Origin: Ahaetulla prasina
Lineage: Eukaryota > Chordata > Lepidosauria > Squamata > Colubridae
Direction of reading: 5' to 3'
DNA length: 64,000 bases
Assembly (NCBI RefSeq): GCF_028640845.1
Contig: NC_080541.1
Location: 177,360,502-177,424,501 of the forward strand
How positions within the stretch are numbered: position 1 is the stretch's first letter; the number at the start of each line of letters is the position of its first letter. Below are positions 1-10,856 of the stretch, piece by piece. The notes under the pieces are model-generated. The model did not search any database, was not told where the DNA came from, and was given only the letters and a program-made list of their open reading frames with translations. Position numbers and translations under genes: made by a program.

Positions 1-395
1 GAAAAGAAGATTCGGGTTACTATGAAGTGTGGAATAAAATGTATGAGTGGCTAGAAAACAGAAACCAAAATAAGAAATAGGAAACTTTCAATATCGACTA
101 AATAAAAAAGGCTACTAACTATTTTTAATGTTAAATTACTGACTATGTAAATAAGTATAATGTAAATATATGTCTATAGTGTGGTGGTAAGCATTATCAA
201 AGTTGTTATAAAAGATAGAAATATAAAGTAGAAGAGTTGAACATAAAAGCAGAATATACATGCTGATACAGAAGGCTGTAAAAATAGTATATATTGTTAC
301 GTTTGTCTTGTTTTTTTATTGTGTCTTTTTTGGTTTTCCCCCTGTTTTTAAAGGTAAAAATGCTTAATAAAAACTTTTTAAAAAAAAGAAAGAAA
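1..395 (+). mobile_element. 3' end of an L1-type LINE (ORF2 tail, 3' UTR, poly(A))
   Basis: Bases 3-80 read in frame as a C-terminal L1 ORF2-like peptide (GYYEVWNKMYEWLENRNQNK) followed by TAG. An AT-rich 3' UTR follows, with AATAAA near 365 and an A-rich tail at about 376-395. The 5' part lies outside the window. Assignment to L1 rests on the W...YEWLE tail style and the poly(A) end. It sits downstream of the PTPRF 3' UTR in the opposite orientation. Confidence 0.6.
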
Positions 396-1589
396 AATCA
401 AATTCTGAAAAGAATTAAGTTTCTCCCTTTGGTTTAAAAAAACATTTATATACTGTTTTAAAGGATACAACTTCTCAGAATTATTTACAAAACAGCAAAT
501 CAAAAGGAAACTTCAAAAGTCAGATCAAAACCATTGATTTAAACTAGGCACCCTTTTTGTCCTTCTTGAGTGGGTGGAGGCAACAATTTCAGCCCCACCC
601 ACTTTTGGTAGATAATACTTGACAAGCTGTGTAAAGACTTGTATGGTCTTTGAACTAAGAGAAATGATAGATTCTAGTATATTAAAGATAGACCTTGAAA
701 AGAGATCAAAAGCAGTGTTAATAGCGCTTCCCAGTGAAGCACATTCCAAAGGATGAATGCAGTTCACCTTTTATAGTGTAGGTGGTAATCTGATTCTCAG
801 GATTTGTAATTTTGAAAGTTAAACGTAACCCTGGGATTCAGGAGCCTCTAATCTTTATAACTTTATTCTATATTTGGGGGGTAGGGGGAGAGGGCTAATC
901 AGGGCTATACCGGGATTTGAAAAATAAATTCTGTAAATGCTCAGAATCTAAACAATATAGATTTATTTCATAAATTTCAGGATTATAAATTCTGATTGAA
1001 GTTGGCACTAGTAATTATGAATGCTAATGGGGAAGAAAAATGTATTTAAAGTACATCTGCCTGCTAAAGCAAATCTAGGGCAACTACATAAATATAACAA
1101 TAAGGAAATTAAGTACTTAACTACTCAAGTCTCAAAATCATTAAGTAGCTTTTTTAGAAATCTTGCAAGCATAACAAATCTGTTTCAATTTGGTATTTTT
1201 GCAGTGTTGGTGGATTCTTGTGGCATTTGAATGTCCCAACTCCTCTGTATTCAGCTCACTTCTTAGATTGGGTTTTATTGAAAAAGTTCCTCAACTGTGC
1301 ATGGATTCTGTGCATTTAAGTGATATGTATTGATTAACAACGTAGTGATAAGTTAATAGATATATAAAGGATTTTGCCTGGGAGAGACAAAGGATTTTTT
1401 TCCCCCTGGGAACAGCCCAATCAATAAGAATGCTTCTTTTTTGTTCCAATTTCCTCTTTGTACTGTAAGAACAGGTCCAATTAATTCTACCACAACTACA
1501 GCTTTGGAGGGCTCCTTCCTGAGAGTTTTATCTTTTTACTTACTTACTTTATGTACCAAATAAAAGACAGCATAACAAATATGTAGGAA
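396..1589. other. intergenic stretch, nothing recognised
   Basis: AT-rich sequence downstream of the putative PTPRF poly(A) sites. Only short frames are open here (80 residues on minus, 69 on plus), with no family resemblance, no codon-bias cue and no splice context. I see no tRNA, rRNA or clear repeat in it. Confidence 0.5.
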
Positions 1590-1604
1590 ACCTGATTATT
1601 CAAA

Positions 1605-1610
1605 TTTATT
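1605..1610 (-). promoter_or_regulatory. putative poly(A) signal AATAAA (downstream copy)
   Basis: A second AATAAA on the transcript strand, in the context GTTAATAAATTTG. T-rich sequence follows within about 40 bases (TTTGTTATGCTGTCTTTTAT), resembling a downstream U-rich element. Confidence 0.5.
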
Positions 1611-1643
1611 AACATCAAGAATTATGCAATGATGCTGTAGAAC

Positions 1644-1649
1644 TTTATT
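1644..1649 (-). promoter_or_regulatory. putative poly(A) signal AATAAA (upstream copy)
   Basis: Plus-strand tttatt reads AATAAA on the transcript strand, in the context GTTAATAAAGTTC. A second hexamer lies 39 bases downstream. Confidence 0.5.
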
Positions 1650-2843
1650 AACAAATAGAAAACAGACTGTATACAACAGTGACCCCTACAGCACTATGCT
1701 ATCACAAGGTAAAAATGAATGTTCTCTCCAACATCACCACCCAGGATTGTTGATTTCAATGCAGTTTGGATACATTGGATAATACAGTTAGAGACCTTTC
1801 CACCACCTTTATTTTTAGAGCTATGCACCTGGGAGAAGGCTGTAATCGTCCTGCCTTTAGTGCAAGTGTAAGTTAATAAAGAGGAATAATATATAGTACC
1901 ATTAAATTAATTCCAGTAGTCTTGCCACATTGGTTAATTAAACCATCTTTTACATTGTTGAAAATAACAGCATTCTAATGACTTTTAAATGATTACAGGA
2001 TAGCAAGATTTAGACCCAAACCCAGCCTCTAAGAAGTGATTTCCTTACTTGAAAACCCCCAATCCTTCTCCCCCTCCTATATCCAAGGCACCCCCATTTG
2101 GGAGCTATTTGTGCAGGAAGGCTGGCCTTCCAGAGTTGTGCTCTTTTACCTTGGAAAGTACTCTGATACACTTTGTTGGCCACATTTTCTATGTAACCAC
2201 ACTTCAGGATGCTATTGGCACAAAAAGGACTAAATAAAGGAATGTTATGGTGAGGTCCCTTTTTAGAACTTGACTGTTTGGCAACAATGCCACATTTCCT
2301 CCCATCTCAACAAGACAAGCTCTGAGGGCAGTGGGTCTCTCTTTCCATTAGAAAGTTTATATGGAATCTGTTGAAATATATGAGGTCACTGGACACATGT
2401 CAATAGGATCAAGCATCTGATCTAGCTGCTAGAGCCCCATCTGATAGACAAGCCTATGGAAAAAAAGACTTTGGAAGTAATCATTAGGTTGGCTCCAACT
2501 CTGTGGAAATGATTACGGTATTCTACAAAGGACTGAAGACGGAGTTGGAGGATCCCAGAGCTATGAGCCAGGTGCTAATATTAACCTGGGAGTGCCCGAA
2601 AATGGGCAGCGCCACTATGGTTGAGACAACATAAAGGGGGGGGGGGAGAGGGGAAAGCAAAGGAAAATTCAAACCCCACCACCTCTATTCTCCTGTTTTG
2701 CCTGAGCAAAACATTAAGACTTGCAAAAGAATTTTTTAAAAAAGAAAAGATATAAAAGGCTAGTTAACTATTTTACATATATAAAAAATTCTGTCCCTTC
2801 CACCTAGTGACCCTCACCATGAAATGTTATCGGGATGGTGGAG

Positions 2844-2867
2844 GGAGGAGGAGGAGGAGGAGGAGGA
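2844..2867. repeat. (GGA)n microsatellite in the 3' UTR
   Basis: About eight GGA triplets on the plus strand, so a polypyrimidine (TCC)n tract in the PTPRF transcript. It is about 240 bases past the stop codon. Confidence 0.85.
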
Positions 2868-3102
2868 AAAGGAGTGTAGGTATTAACGTAAATCCATCTG
2901 GTGCTTGGAAATGTGAGAAGATGGTCCCATTTTTAGCATGGTGGCAATGTACCTAAATACTGTGGTCAAAACTGGTTGGTCATGGGGAGGCTGTTGCCGC
3001 AACAGCAGCATCTGCACAGAAGGACTAACAAATGGGTGGCTGGCTGGGAAGAACCCGTCTCTGCACTTAGACATTCCTGCTGCAACTTGTTGAAAGCATT
3101 AG

Positions 3103-3171
3103 TTACGTTGCATAGTGATCAAAGCTGCCAAGATACTCCAGAGCAGCCCGATAACACAGCTGATACTGGTC
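3103..3171 (-). CDS. PTPRF: PTPRF last coding exon (end of D2 and stop)
   Basis: This 69-bp exon encodes [20 protein letters not shown] plus two residues and TAA (minus-strand stop at 3103-3105). It forms the last helix of phosphatase domain D2 and the C terminus. The acceptor is TTTTCCAG immediately 5' of GAC. It starts in phase 0, joining the MVQTE end of the exon at 7158-7293. The [10 protein letters not shown] version is the LAR form; PTPRS and PTPRD carry a DEYQFCYQAA version, so this exon is the strongest single discriminator for PTPRF. It is too short for long-ORF detection. Confidence 0.96.
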   Translation of the reverse strand, partial: DQYQLCYRAALEYLGSFDHYAT

Positions 3172-3283
3172 CTGGAAAAGGGAGAAAGATAAAAATCAGT
3201 GCTAAGTTGCAAAGGTAGCTGTCAACTGTTCTATTACATCATAGTTCAGAAATTAAGAATAGGCGGTCTTGCTCTGCATTTCA

Positions 3284-3952
3284 TATTACAGGTTTTGCTC
3301 TGCACTTCAACCTGATACAATTGTGTCCATTTCCGGACTGGGGGGGCCCTGCTCACAGTCACCTATGCCTTAATCACCTTCCACTTGGATTACTGCAATG
3401 TGCTTACATGGGGCTGGCCTTGAAGACCATCCAGAAGCTGCAACTAGTCCCGAAGGAAGTGCAATTATGGGTATTCTGTGGTTCACTCAAGTAACATTGT
3501 TGTGTGATCTGCACAGGTTTTCAGTTGCTTTCTGGGTACAAGTCGAGATGCTGTTTATAATTTTTAAAGCCTTACATGGCACAGGTGGAACTGTCTCTCC
3601 CTAAGGTACCTGCCCTTCAACCTAGATTAGGATGGGTGGGTGTGCTCCATGTCTCATCCCTTAAATATTGCTATCTGATGGACTTTGGAGGCATACCTCT
3701 TTGATGGCCACTTTAATCCTTTGGAACAACCTCCCACTGGAGATTGAGAAAGACCTAATCTTTTAGTCTTCAGGAGATGGTGAAGAACTGTCTCCCGAAA
3801 CATTGGGCCAAGATGAGAAGGTTGAGTTTAAGGATGTTTGGTCTTGTGCCTGGGGGGGGAGTTATGTTTTAACTAAATTCTATGGATTTCTGTAAGTCAC
3901 CTAGAGTCATTGGATGAGATAGGTGGCCATATAAGTGCTGTAACTAACTAGG
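3284..3952 (+). mobile_element. degenerate L2-like LINE 3' fragment
   Basis: With frameshifts, the plus strand retains the order seen in the better-preserved copy at 27541-28745: a 'LDYCNALYMGL'-like block (cttggattactgcaatgtgc), a 'KLQLVPK' block and a 'FKALHG' block (aaagccttacatggcac). The terminal block resembles AAGTCACCTAGAGTCATTGG...GATAGGTGGCCATATAA. It ends directly in a (TACA)n microsatellite. It is old and non-functional. Confidence 0.65.
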
Positions 3953-4006
3953 TACATACATACATACATACATACATACATACATACATACATACATACA
4001 TACATA
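3953..4006 (+). repeat. (TACA)n microsatellite
   Basis: About 13 near-perfect TACA units at the 3' tail of a degenerate LINE, consistent with microsatellite growth from the retrotransposon tail. Confidence 0.95.
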
Positions 4007-4933
4007 AATAATACAGGAGGTGACTAACTAGTACCAAGCAGATGCTAGATCTTATACCAAATGAAAAGAAATATCAGACTCATTTCTTTTCTATATCACA
4101 CTTCAAAGTGCCAAGCAATAAGACTATGGTGGGAGCTAATTCTCAGTAGAATCTGTAGGTTTAATGGCAAGCAACTGGTTGTTTTGATATATAGAAAACT
4201 CAATTATGCAGAATTTGTGGCTGGGTTTACACTTACCTCTCATTAAAATTTGTTTACTATTAAATTACAGTACTTTTTTGGTACTTAGTTGTTATAGGTA
4301 TAAAATATAGACTGGAAGATCTATTCTCTCCCATCCAACTCATTGAAAAGGAAAGATTGTCTTGACATCAATATCAAGAGTAGCAGTTGAGAATAAGATG
4401 TGTGGATCAGAGGCAACTGTTTTACAAAAACAGTTTAGTCTTTCTGGATTAAATACTGGCTTCTCTTGCTGTTGTCCTGTAAAGGGGCAAAGCACTTGAC
4501 TGGTTTCTGAGTCTCCAGCTGTCCTTTAGGTCTGGCAGGCTGATTGGATATCATTAAATTATTCACAATGCAATGGTATTCAGGTTGCTTTTCAAGATGA
4601 ACTTACAGATGGCTGGTTGAGCCTTTCTAAATATCTGCTGGAGCTGTTTTTTAAAAAAAATTCCATTTGTACCTCTTGTTCCAGTTTCTGCAGATTATGA
4701 AGTCAGTTTGGGATTTGTGAAAGCTTCAAAAGAGAGTTGGAAAGAATGTTCCGCTATTTATTAAAGTACCCTTTTTTCAAGCACAAGATTAAGAAAAAGA
4801 TGGTGATTCTTTAAAAAATGATTTCATTAAGTTAATTAACATCTTACAACAGCAACATCTTTTCCCAGTCTTGTGCAGAATATGAAGAAACTTACTTTGA
4901 AGCAGGCACTATCTGGTAACATATCATGTGATC

Positions 4934-6080
4934 CAATGGTGGGTTTCCATTTTTTTTACTACCAGTTTATTTTATTTATTTATTTTGTCACAACATCATA
5001 CAAAAAGATTATATAGTATATACACATATAAACATATATAGGAAGAAGAAAAGAAAAACAATAGGACAGGAACGGTAGGCACGTTTGTGCGCTTATGCAC
5101 GCCCCTTATGGTCCTCTTAGGAATGGGGTGAGGTCAATAGTAGAAAGTTTTTGGTTAAAGCTTTTAGGATTATGGGAAGAGACCACAGAGTCAGGTAAAG
5201 TATTCCAAGCACTGATGATTCTGTTGCAGAAGTCATATTTTCTGCAATCTAGATTAAAGCGGTTTACATTAAGTTTAAATCTATTGGTTGCCCTTGTATT
5301 ATTGCAATTAAAGCTGAAGTAGTCTTTGACAGGAAGGACATTACAATAGATGATTCTGTGAGTTAAACTTAGGTCTTGTCGAAGGCGACGGAGTTCCAAG
5401 TTTTCTAAGCCTAGGATTTCAAGTCTGGTGGGATAAGGTATTTTGTTGTTTTCAGAGGAATGGAGAACTCTTCTTGTATAATATTTCTGGACACGTTCAA
5501 TTGTATTGTATTCTAGAATTGGTCTAGCAAATGTTTTATATGCTCTGGTTAGTAGTGTGGTGTTTTTGGAAAAGAAGCTACGCAAAATTAGGTTTACAAC
5601 TCTTAGAGCTTTTTTTGCTATGTAGTTGCAGTGGGCTTTGGCACTTAGATCATTTGACATGAAAACTCCAAGGTCTTTAACGGGATGGGGGTCGTCTGTA
5701 AGGTAATGTCCATCTAGTATGTACTTAGTTTTAGGGTTCTTTTTTCCTATATGTAAGACTGAGCATTTGCTGGTTGAAATTTGGAGCTGCCAATTTTTAG
5801 ACCAAGCGGTTAGTTCTGTGGGCGTGGCTTGGTGGGCATGGCATGGCTTGTGGGTGTGGCTTGGTGGGTGTGGTATGGGAAGGATACTGTAAAATCTCCA
5901 TTCTCACCCCACTCCAGGGGAAGGTTACTGCAAAATCCTTCTGATCAGCTGGGATTCCAGAGGCAGAAAATAGATGGGGGCGGGGCCAGTCAAAATTTTT
6001 ACTACTGGTTCTCTGAACTACTCAAAATTTCCACTACCCGTTCTCTAGAATTGGTCAGAACCTGCTGAAACCCACCTCTG
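4934..6080. mobile_element. hAT-like non-autonomous DNA element interrupted by a LINE
   Basis: Ends are inverted: CAATGGTGGGTTTC at the left, and TGAAACCCACCTCTG at the right (reverse complement CAGAGGTGGGTTTCA). The flanking 8-mers are atgtgatc (4926-4933) and atgtaatc (6081-6088), a 7/8 match and the 8-bp duplication size of hAT elements. The right arm has G-rich gtgggcgtggctt repeats (5820-5880). A LINE tail at about 4968-5812 was inserted later. The element at 47988-48158 has similar ends. Confidence 0.75.
4968..5812 (-). mobile_element. CR1/L2-group LINE 3' fragment nested in the hAT element
   Basis: A minus-strand frame of 184 codons (5660-5106) encodes the C-terminal region of a non-LTR reverse transcriptase. 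Recognisable blocks are a RAYKTFARPILEYNT-like stretch, IERVQKYYTRRVL, RLEILGLENLELRRLRQDL and FCNRIISAWNTLPDSVV. The 3' end has an (AAATA)n tail at about 4968-4985. The element is 5'-truncated. The reading frame is fairly intact, suggesting insertion more recent than its hAT host. Confidence 0.75.
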
Positions 6081-6608
6081 ATGTAATCCCTAAAAACTTT
6101 GGGTATTTTATTTATTTAAATTTAAATCCAATTCTAGTGGACTTTGGGTGACATAATGCCCTCTAAGTATTACATAATTGTAGTTTTAGAATGATAGGAA
6201 CTATTACTTACCTGACTGAAAAATAACTGCATTATTAATTGTAATTAAATTTAAAATTAGTAAAATCAAATTATATATTTGTCCTATTTTCCAGTGTATT
6301 ATTCAAAGAACCAGTTGGCAGATCTTCAGACAGAAAAAGTTGGGGATTATTTCTGTTTTTTGTAATAGTTCACATAGTGCTCCAGTAACTTTCTTCTATC
6401 CAGCATCTGAATAACTGGCCAAATCAGCTGCTTTCTCTCATTGTGCCTCTTATATGATTAAAAAATAGACTACAAATGTTTGGTTGAAACATTTTTTAAA
6501 CTAACTTTACTGTCTATATTCTAAATCTCATGTTTCACATAACACTATACATATCATTATGGAAACAAAAACAAGGCCAATACTGGTCAATTAGCAGCTA
6601 AGTTAGAC

Positions 6609-7028
6609 CAGGATTGTCAAACTGTCAAAGGGCCGCGGTGTGGCTCAGGCTGTAAGAAGCCTGTTATTAAACACAGCTGCCTGAAATTACTGCAGGTTCA
6701 AGCCCCACCAGGTCCAAGGTTGACTCAGCCTTCCATCCTTTATAAGGTAGGTAAAATGAGGACCCAGATTGTTGGGGGGGCAATAAGTTGACTTTGTAAA
6801 TATACAAATAGAATGAGACTATTGCCTTACACACTGTAAGCCGCCCTGAGTCTTCGGAGAAGGGCGGGATATAAATGTAAACAACAACAACAACAACAAC
6901 AAAAACTCCCGGCACATGGGCAGGATGCATCATGCTCCAACCATGCCCATGCCCGTTTTAGCAGAGAGGAAAAAAGTCCCAATACGTCATGTGATGCCGC
7001 TGTGACGACCGTGCGTTTGACACCCCTG
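6609..7028. mobile_element. hAT-like short element interrupted by a tRNA SINE
   Basis: The left end is CAGGATTGTCAAACT and the right end GTTTGACACCCCTG, forming inverted ends. Flanks agttagac (6601-6608) and agttaaaa (7029-7036) match at 6/8 positions, as expected for an aged 8-bp target duplication. The right arm (6906-7028) is the reverse complement of the family also seen at 14320-14431 and 57062-57170 (catgacgtat..., gggcatgggcatgg). Confidence 0.65.
6632..6905 (+). mobile_element. tRNA-derived SINE with an L2-like LINE tail
   Basis: The tRNA-like head has an A-box-like TGTGGCTCAGGCTG and a B box GGTTCAAGCCC (about 6693-6703). The tail contains aagccgccctgagtc...gaagggcgggatataaat and then (AAC)n. 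The tail block matches, in reverse complement, the 3' ends of the L2-like LINEs at 27541, 49586 and 50601, so this SINE probably uses that LINE's machinery. It lies just inside the left end of a hAT element. Confidence 0.8.
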
Positions 7029-7157
7029 AGTTAAAACTATCCTATTTTCAGAATTAGCTTTCTCATATTGGAAGGCAGAGCTTTATTTCACTTTCATATA
7101 ATGAAGGTCAAGTTTCTTCCATTATAAGGCAGGAAATAGTATGGCAAGTAGCTTTAC

Positions 7158-7293
7158 CTCCGTCTGCACCATGGCTGGTCGCTGTGTTCTCAGGGTCTTC
7201 ACTGTCTGGAACATGTCAACTACACCTTCATAGCGCATACGCTCCAGTACAATACTCAAAGTTATGAACACCCCTGTGCGTCCGACTCCCGCA
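7158..7293 (-). CDS. PTPRF: PTPRF exon: D2 phosphatase signature loop and C-terminal helices
   Basis: This 136-bp exon completes the HC|S codon split across the intron and encodes [19 protein letters not shown], a [11 protein letters not shown] block, and ends MVQTE. It carries the C(X)5R P-loop of D2 ([10 protein letters not shown] across the junction). D2 keeps the loop Cys and Arg but is the low-activity regulatory domain in this family because of the WPE change in the upstream exon. The acceptor is TTGTACATAG and the donor GAG|GTAAAG; it starts in phase 2 and ends in phase 0. Confidence 0.97.
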
Positions 7294-7594
7294 CTATGTA
7301 CAAGGAAAAGAGTAAATGAGTAACAATCCCAGCTTGGATTGCATGCAAGCGATTGACACACCAGAAGCTCACAACTTCACACAAAAACCTCCCGCATTCT
7401 AAACAGCTTCAGTTCCAATGCTATGCTATACTTTTATGCTTAAAACAGCAAATTGCTTGTCTTCATTCTTAAAATGCTTCTGTGTACAGAACAGTGACAG
7501 CAGTAGCTCTCTAGCTTTCCTGGCAACCATATTTACCTCACCATTAGCCTATCCCTAAATGAGCTTTCAGAGATAGCTTAATGCCCAAACTCAC

Positions 7595-7749
7595 CTGCAG
7601 TGTACTGTGATGGGCCCATCCTGTCCAAACTGCTCTTTAGTTTTATGTACTTGGCCAATGAAGTCAATAAAGCCTTCACCTGTTTTTGGTACTCCCTGCT
7701 CTGGCCAGTCAGTGAACTGGAATTGCCGGATAGTTCTTGACTGCCCATC
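7595..7749 (-). CDS. PTPRF: PTPRF exon: D2 WPE-loop exon
   Basis: A 155-bp exon encoding [20 protein letters not shown], then [20 protein letters not shown], ending ITVHC+AG. It contains the D2 equivalent of the WPD loop, here WPEQGV. Replacing the general-acid Asp by Glu is characteristic of type IIa D2 domains and accounts for their weak catalysis. The start is in phase 0 after ACTAG; the donor is TGCAG|GTGAGT. RTIRQ, VPKTG and PITVHC fit LAR rather than PTPRS or PTPRD (RTVRQ, VPKSG, PISVHC). Confidence 0.97.
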
Positions 7750-7982
7750 CTAGTTTTGGAAAAGAGAGTAAAGTCACTGCACCCTGCTTTCATCTTATAA
7801 TGTTGCTTGCTAGTTCCTGGGAAGATCGAGGGGAGTAAGTTAAATCTGAGCATATTAGCTACAGTATTTTATGCCAAAATGTCATTGGCTGTTACGATAA
7901 TCACTGCCCTTCTGTACCAGGGAACTGCAGTTTCATATAGAAACAACATTGAGGAATTCAGAATATGCTGTGTAATACTCAC

Positions 7983-8108
7983 TCTAGCATCAGTGACTTT
8001 AAACTCACGAAGGATATATTGAGGCATGTTATATTCCGCCATGGGATCCACTACAAAGTACTGGTATCGAGCAGAGCGTTCTGCTGGCCAGTACTGGTGG
8101 CATTTTTC
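7983..8108 (-). CDS. PTPRF: PTPRF exon: D2 central sheet
   Basis: A 126-bp, 42-codon exon in phase 0/0. It reads [38 protein letters not shown] and TDAR. This is the D2 region between the substrate-binding helix segment and the WPE loop. The acceptor TTTTTCTTTTCAG has a strong pyrimidine tract; the donor is AGA|GTGAGT. It is essentially identical to mammalian LAR over its length, showing strong constraint. Confidence 0.97.
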
Positions 8109-10856
8109 CTGAAAAGAAAAAAAGAAAAAAAAAATTCATTAGTGGCCAACAATATAGTACTATTTGCACGAAAGCTATCGTATTCAAAAGTGACAGTATA
8201 AGACTTTTTTTAATAAATGGCTCCTACTTTCCGGCTGGAAAAGACTGATGAGTTTTACCTTGAATAGCTCTTCCTCCCTCCACCCCCCCAACACTTTCCA
8301 ATAAGCAATCAGGTTGTACTCTCATTTATCTTCCCAGTTCAATGTTTGATAGGCTTTATTGCTTCAACTGAACCTTCTCATTGTGTGGTCCTCAGTAGTG
8401 TCAGAAAGGGTATTTTCAGGCTTTAAAACTTGCCATAAATGAATTGATACGGAGAAAAACAACATTTTACATTTAAAAATTCAGATGTCTCATATGCCTT
8501 AGGTATTAATGTATCATCGCTGACCACAAAATTCAATGAATGAGAACTACAATGAACAAAATAGCTTGAAGGTTTAATTCTCAAATCTGTATCTCCCTCC
8601 TGTTATTTCTATTCATGTTGGCACCAGTATTGTTGCCCTAAACTCTCACATTCTCTATTGCAATATGCTTATTTTTCTATATTTTTAAGAAACATGATTG
8701 TCATACTTTCTTGCTCAAATAAATTTAAAAAAATGCTAGACTGATAGTCATTATTTGCAGGGAAATGTTCATGAGTTTCTGTTGTTACAAAATGTACCAC
8801 TGAAGTGATTTCTTCCATATGGCTGGTGTCAAGTGTGCTGGCATACCAGCAATATTTTCTTGACTTTAGATCTGCCACAATCTTTGGTTTGACTTTTCCT
8901 GCCAGTAACTGTATGACCTCATTTAGAATTGTTTTCCAAGATCATGATATGTATATATTTCTTCGGTTGTGACTTTTCTTAGATACTCCTAATCCACAGC
9001 ATCAAACTCAACTGTCATATCTGCAGTTTTAAAGAAGTTTCCAGTTTTTGGCACATATAGCTGAGCTGAAGAACCACTCAAAAGCTAGAGTTGTCCAACA
9101 TTCTTGCAATAATGGTAAGCCTTTTCAGAATGTTTTGGCAGGAATGAGACTGATTCAATCTTCCCTTGATGCGGTTCATCCATGGTGGCCTTTAATCTTG
9201 GTCAAGCTCTTCCCACTTATGGGACATTAATGATTTGATGCCTTCTCAAGTAGCAGATTTTTGCAATCCTTTATTCCTCTAGGACCCAGTTTAGCTTGAA
9301 CTTTAGAAGAGTTTACCATAAAAGCAACACTGAAGCCATGGTTTTTCCACTTTTTAATCCCTGGGGGATTTCATGCCAATAATGTGTTAAATGAAAAACT
9401 TCTGAATTCATTGTGGTTGGGAGCTTATTGTGATCCATGTAGTACAAGAAGTTCTCTAAACCACTGAATCAACAGTCCTGGATCATACAGACTTAGAGAA
9501 TTGAAGTGCAACTTAAAAAGCGGCGTTTGCAGCTTAACCACATTTTTCTCTGATCAATACTTTTTTGTCATGTGCATGGCTATATCCATTTGAGATGGAG
9601 ACACTGACAGAGTAGTAGCTGCTAAGTCAAGAGTATCCTGACTAACTAGAAGATCAGGCATCACCTCACTTCTCTGTATGTCTGAGAAGAACTCCTTCCT
9701 GCTCCTCTACTTGTTTGCTTTTTCTGAATGCTGCCCCAAGGGTTATTGTCTTTCACTTTTCTCTGCCAGCTTTGGAGGCTCTCAATGTTTAATTTAATGA
9801 GACAAATACACAGAATGGTAGCAGAGGCTGACAAGAGAAAATACCATCATCCTAAGGGCCTAAAGTGGCTCCTAGTATTATTTTGTCTTTTGTTTTGTGA
9901 TCAGGTTGACTGTCTGGTTTCTTCAAGTGGATTTGGAGAAGTAGGTGTTCCACAAGAGGATACCTCACAAAGTGGTGTTAAATCAATCCAGGTTCTTGGA
10001 GAAACTGTTAGATAAGTAACCAGAGATTTTCTCCCACCTCCTCTTTCTTCAGCAGCTCCTAACACTTCCTACTATTTCCTCTCATTTCCTCCTCCTATCT
10101 ACCAGTTCATGCTCCATTACTAACTATGCATCAACAATAGGCACAATTTTATTTACTTGGTTGGTTTTAATAAATCTTTAGTAAGATCTACTCGCCAAGA
10201 TCTAATACTTGAGACAATTCCCATAGGGTGAGCCAGCCCTGACAAATGCTGGCTGAGATGTTGGTCGGATGATTCCAGGGGACAGATTTTTTGGCCACCT
10301 AGACATGAGTGGGAATCCAACAGAATCTATCAGCCATAAAGGCTTTGTGTGACATTGTCTACCTTTTATTGATTCACCTGTACTCAGTTCTAATGAGGGA
10401 AAACATGTTCAGCTGAATTATCGTCCATGAATCCACCAGGACTGGAAGGCAGGGTATGTTGTGGGTCCTATTTATTAGAGATGTATATCTGCTGGCACTA
10501 TGTGGGGCTCCTTCCCTATGGAGCATAATTCTGATGGTGATATGATTGGCCCTCATCTTGTTGCTTTTTCAAAAGGCATCTGAATATGTGGTTTTATCAC
10601 TAGGCCTGGGGCTCTAAATAGAGATGGAGCCAATCAAGTGGTTGGTTTGTGTTCCTGCTGCCATGGAGGATGAATTGGGTTTTATGGTTTTATATTGCGG
10701 ATTTTTAATGTTGCAAGCCACTCAGAGTCCCCTGTGTGTAAGTTGGGAAGTCATATAAATTTGTTAAATAAATAATAAGTAAATAAATCCAGAATCTTTT
10801 TGAAGATCAGGTTTTGCAATACAAATCTCCACCTAGAACATAGGATGCTTACTAAC
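8109..10856 (-). other. PTPRF: PTPRF intron within D2
   Basis: A 2.7-kb intron. It holds a degenerate L2-like tail (10200-10790) and a minus-strand stretch at 8669-8878 with a weak resemblance to hAT transposase (see findings). I recognise nothing in 8879-10199; its short open frames have no family signature. Confidence 0.7.
10200..10790 (+). mobile_element. degenerate L2/CR1-like LINE 3' fragment
   Basis: The plus-strand 3' end reads aatgttgcaagccactcagagtcccctg...gtcatataaatttgttaaataaataa, the GCCACTCAGAGTC...ATATAAAT terminal signature of L2/CR1-group LINEs plus an (AATA)n tail. The upstream coding part is too decayed to translate continuously. Confidence 0.6.

Larger units (their letters stand above)
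1590..3102 (-). other. PTPRF: putative 3' UTR of PTPRF
   Basis: This stretch continues on the minus strand directly from the PTPRF stop codon at 3103-3105. It contains two minus-strand AATAAA hexamers (1644-1649 and 1605-1610), about 1.45-1.5 kb from the stop, which is close to the usual LAR 3' UTR length. It holds a polypyrimidine (TCC)n tract on the transcript strand (2844-2867) and a C11 run (2636-2646). The exact 3' end is inferred; no transcript evidence is available here. Confidence 0.6.
3172..7157 (-). other. PTPRF: PTPRF intron before the last exon
   Basis: A 4-kb intron. It holds a degenerate L2-like LINE tail with (TACA)n, a hAT element carrying a nested LINE, and a second hAT element carrying a nested tRNA SINE (listed separately). 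The stretches 4007-4933 and 6089-6600 show no recognisable gene or repeat. Confidence 0.8.

Noticed and set aside
3953..4006. CRISPR-like regular repeat
   Set aside because: A tetranucleotide microsatellite in vertebrate DNA with no spacers.
9048..10015. Short plus-strand frames suggesting a small gene in the D2 intron
   Set aside because: No family signature, no splice context, and stops between the frames; probably decayed repeat or random.
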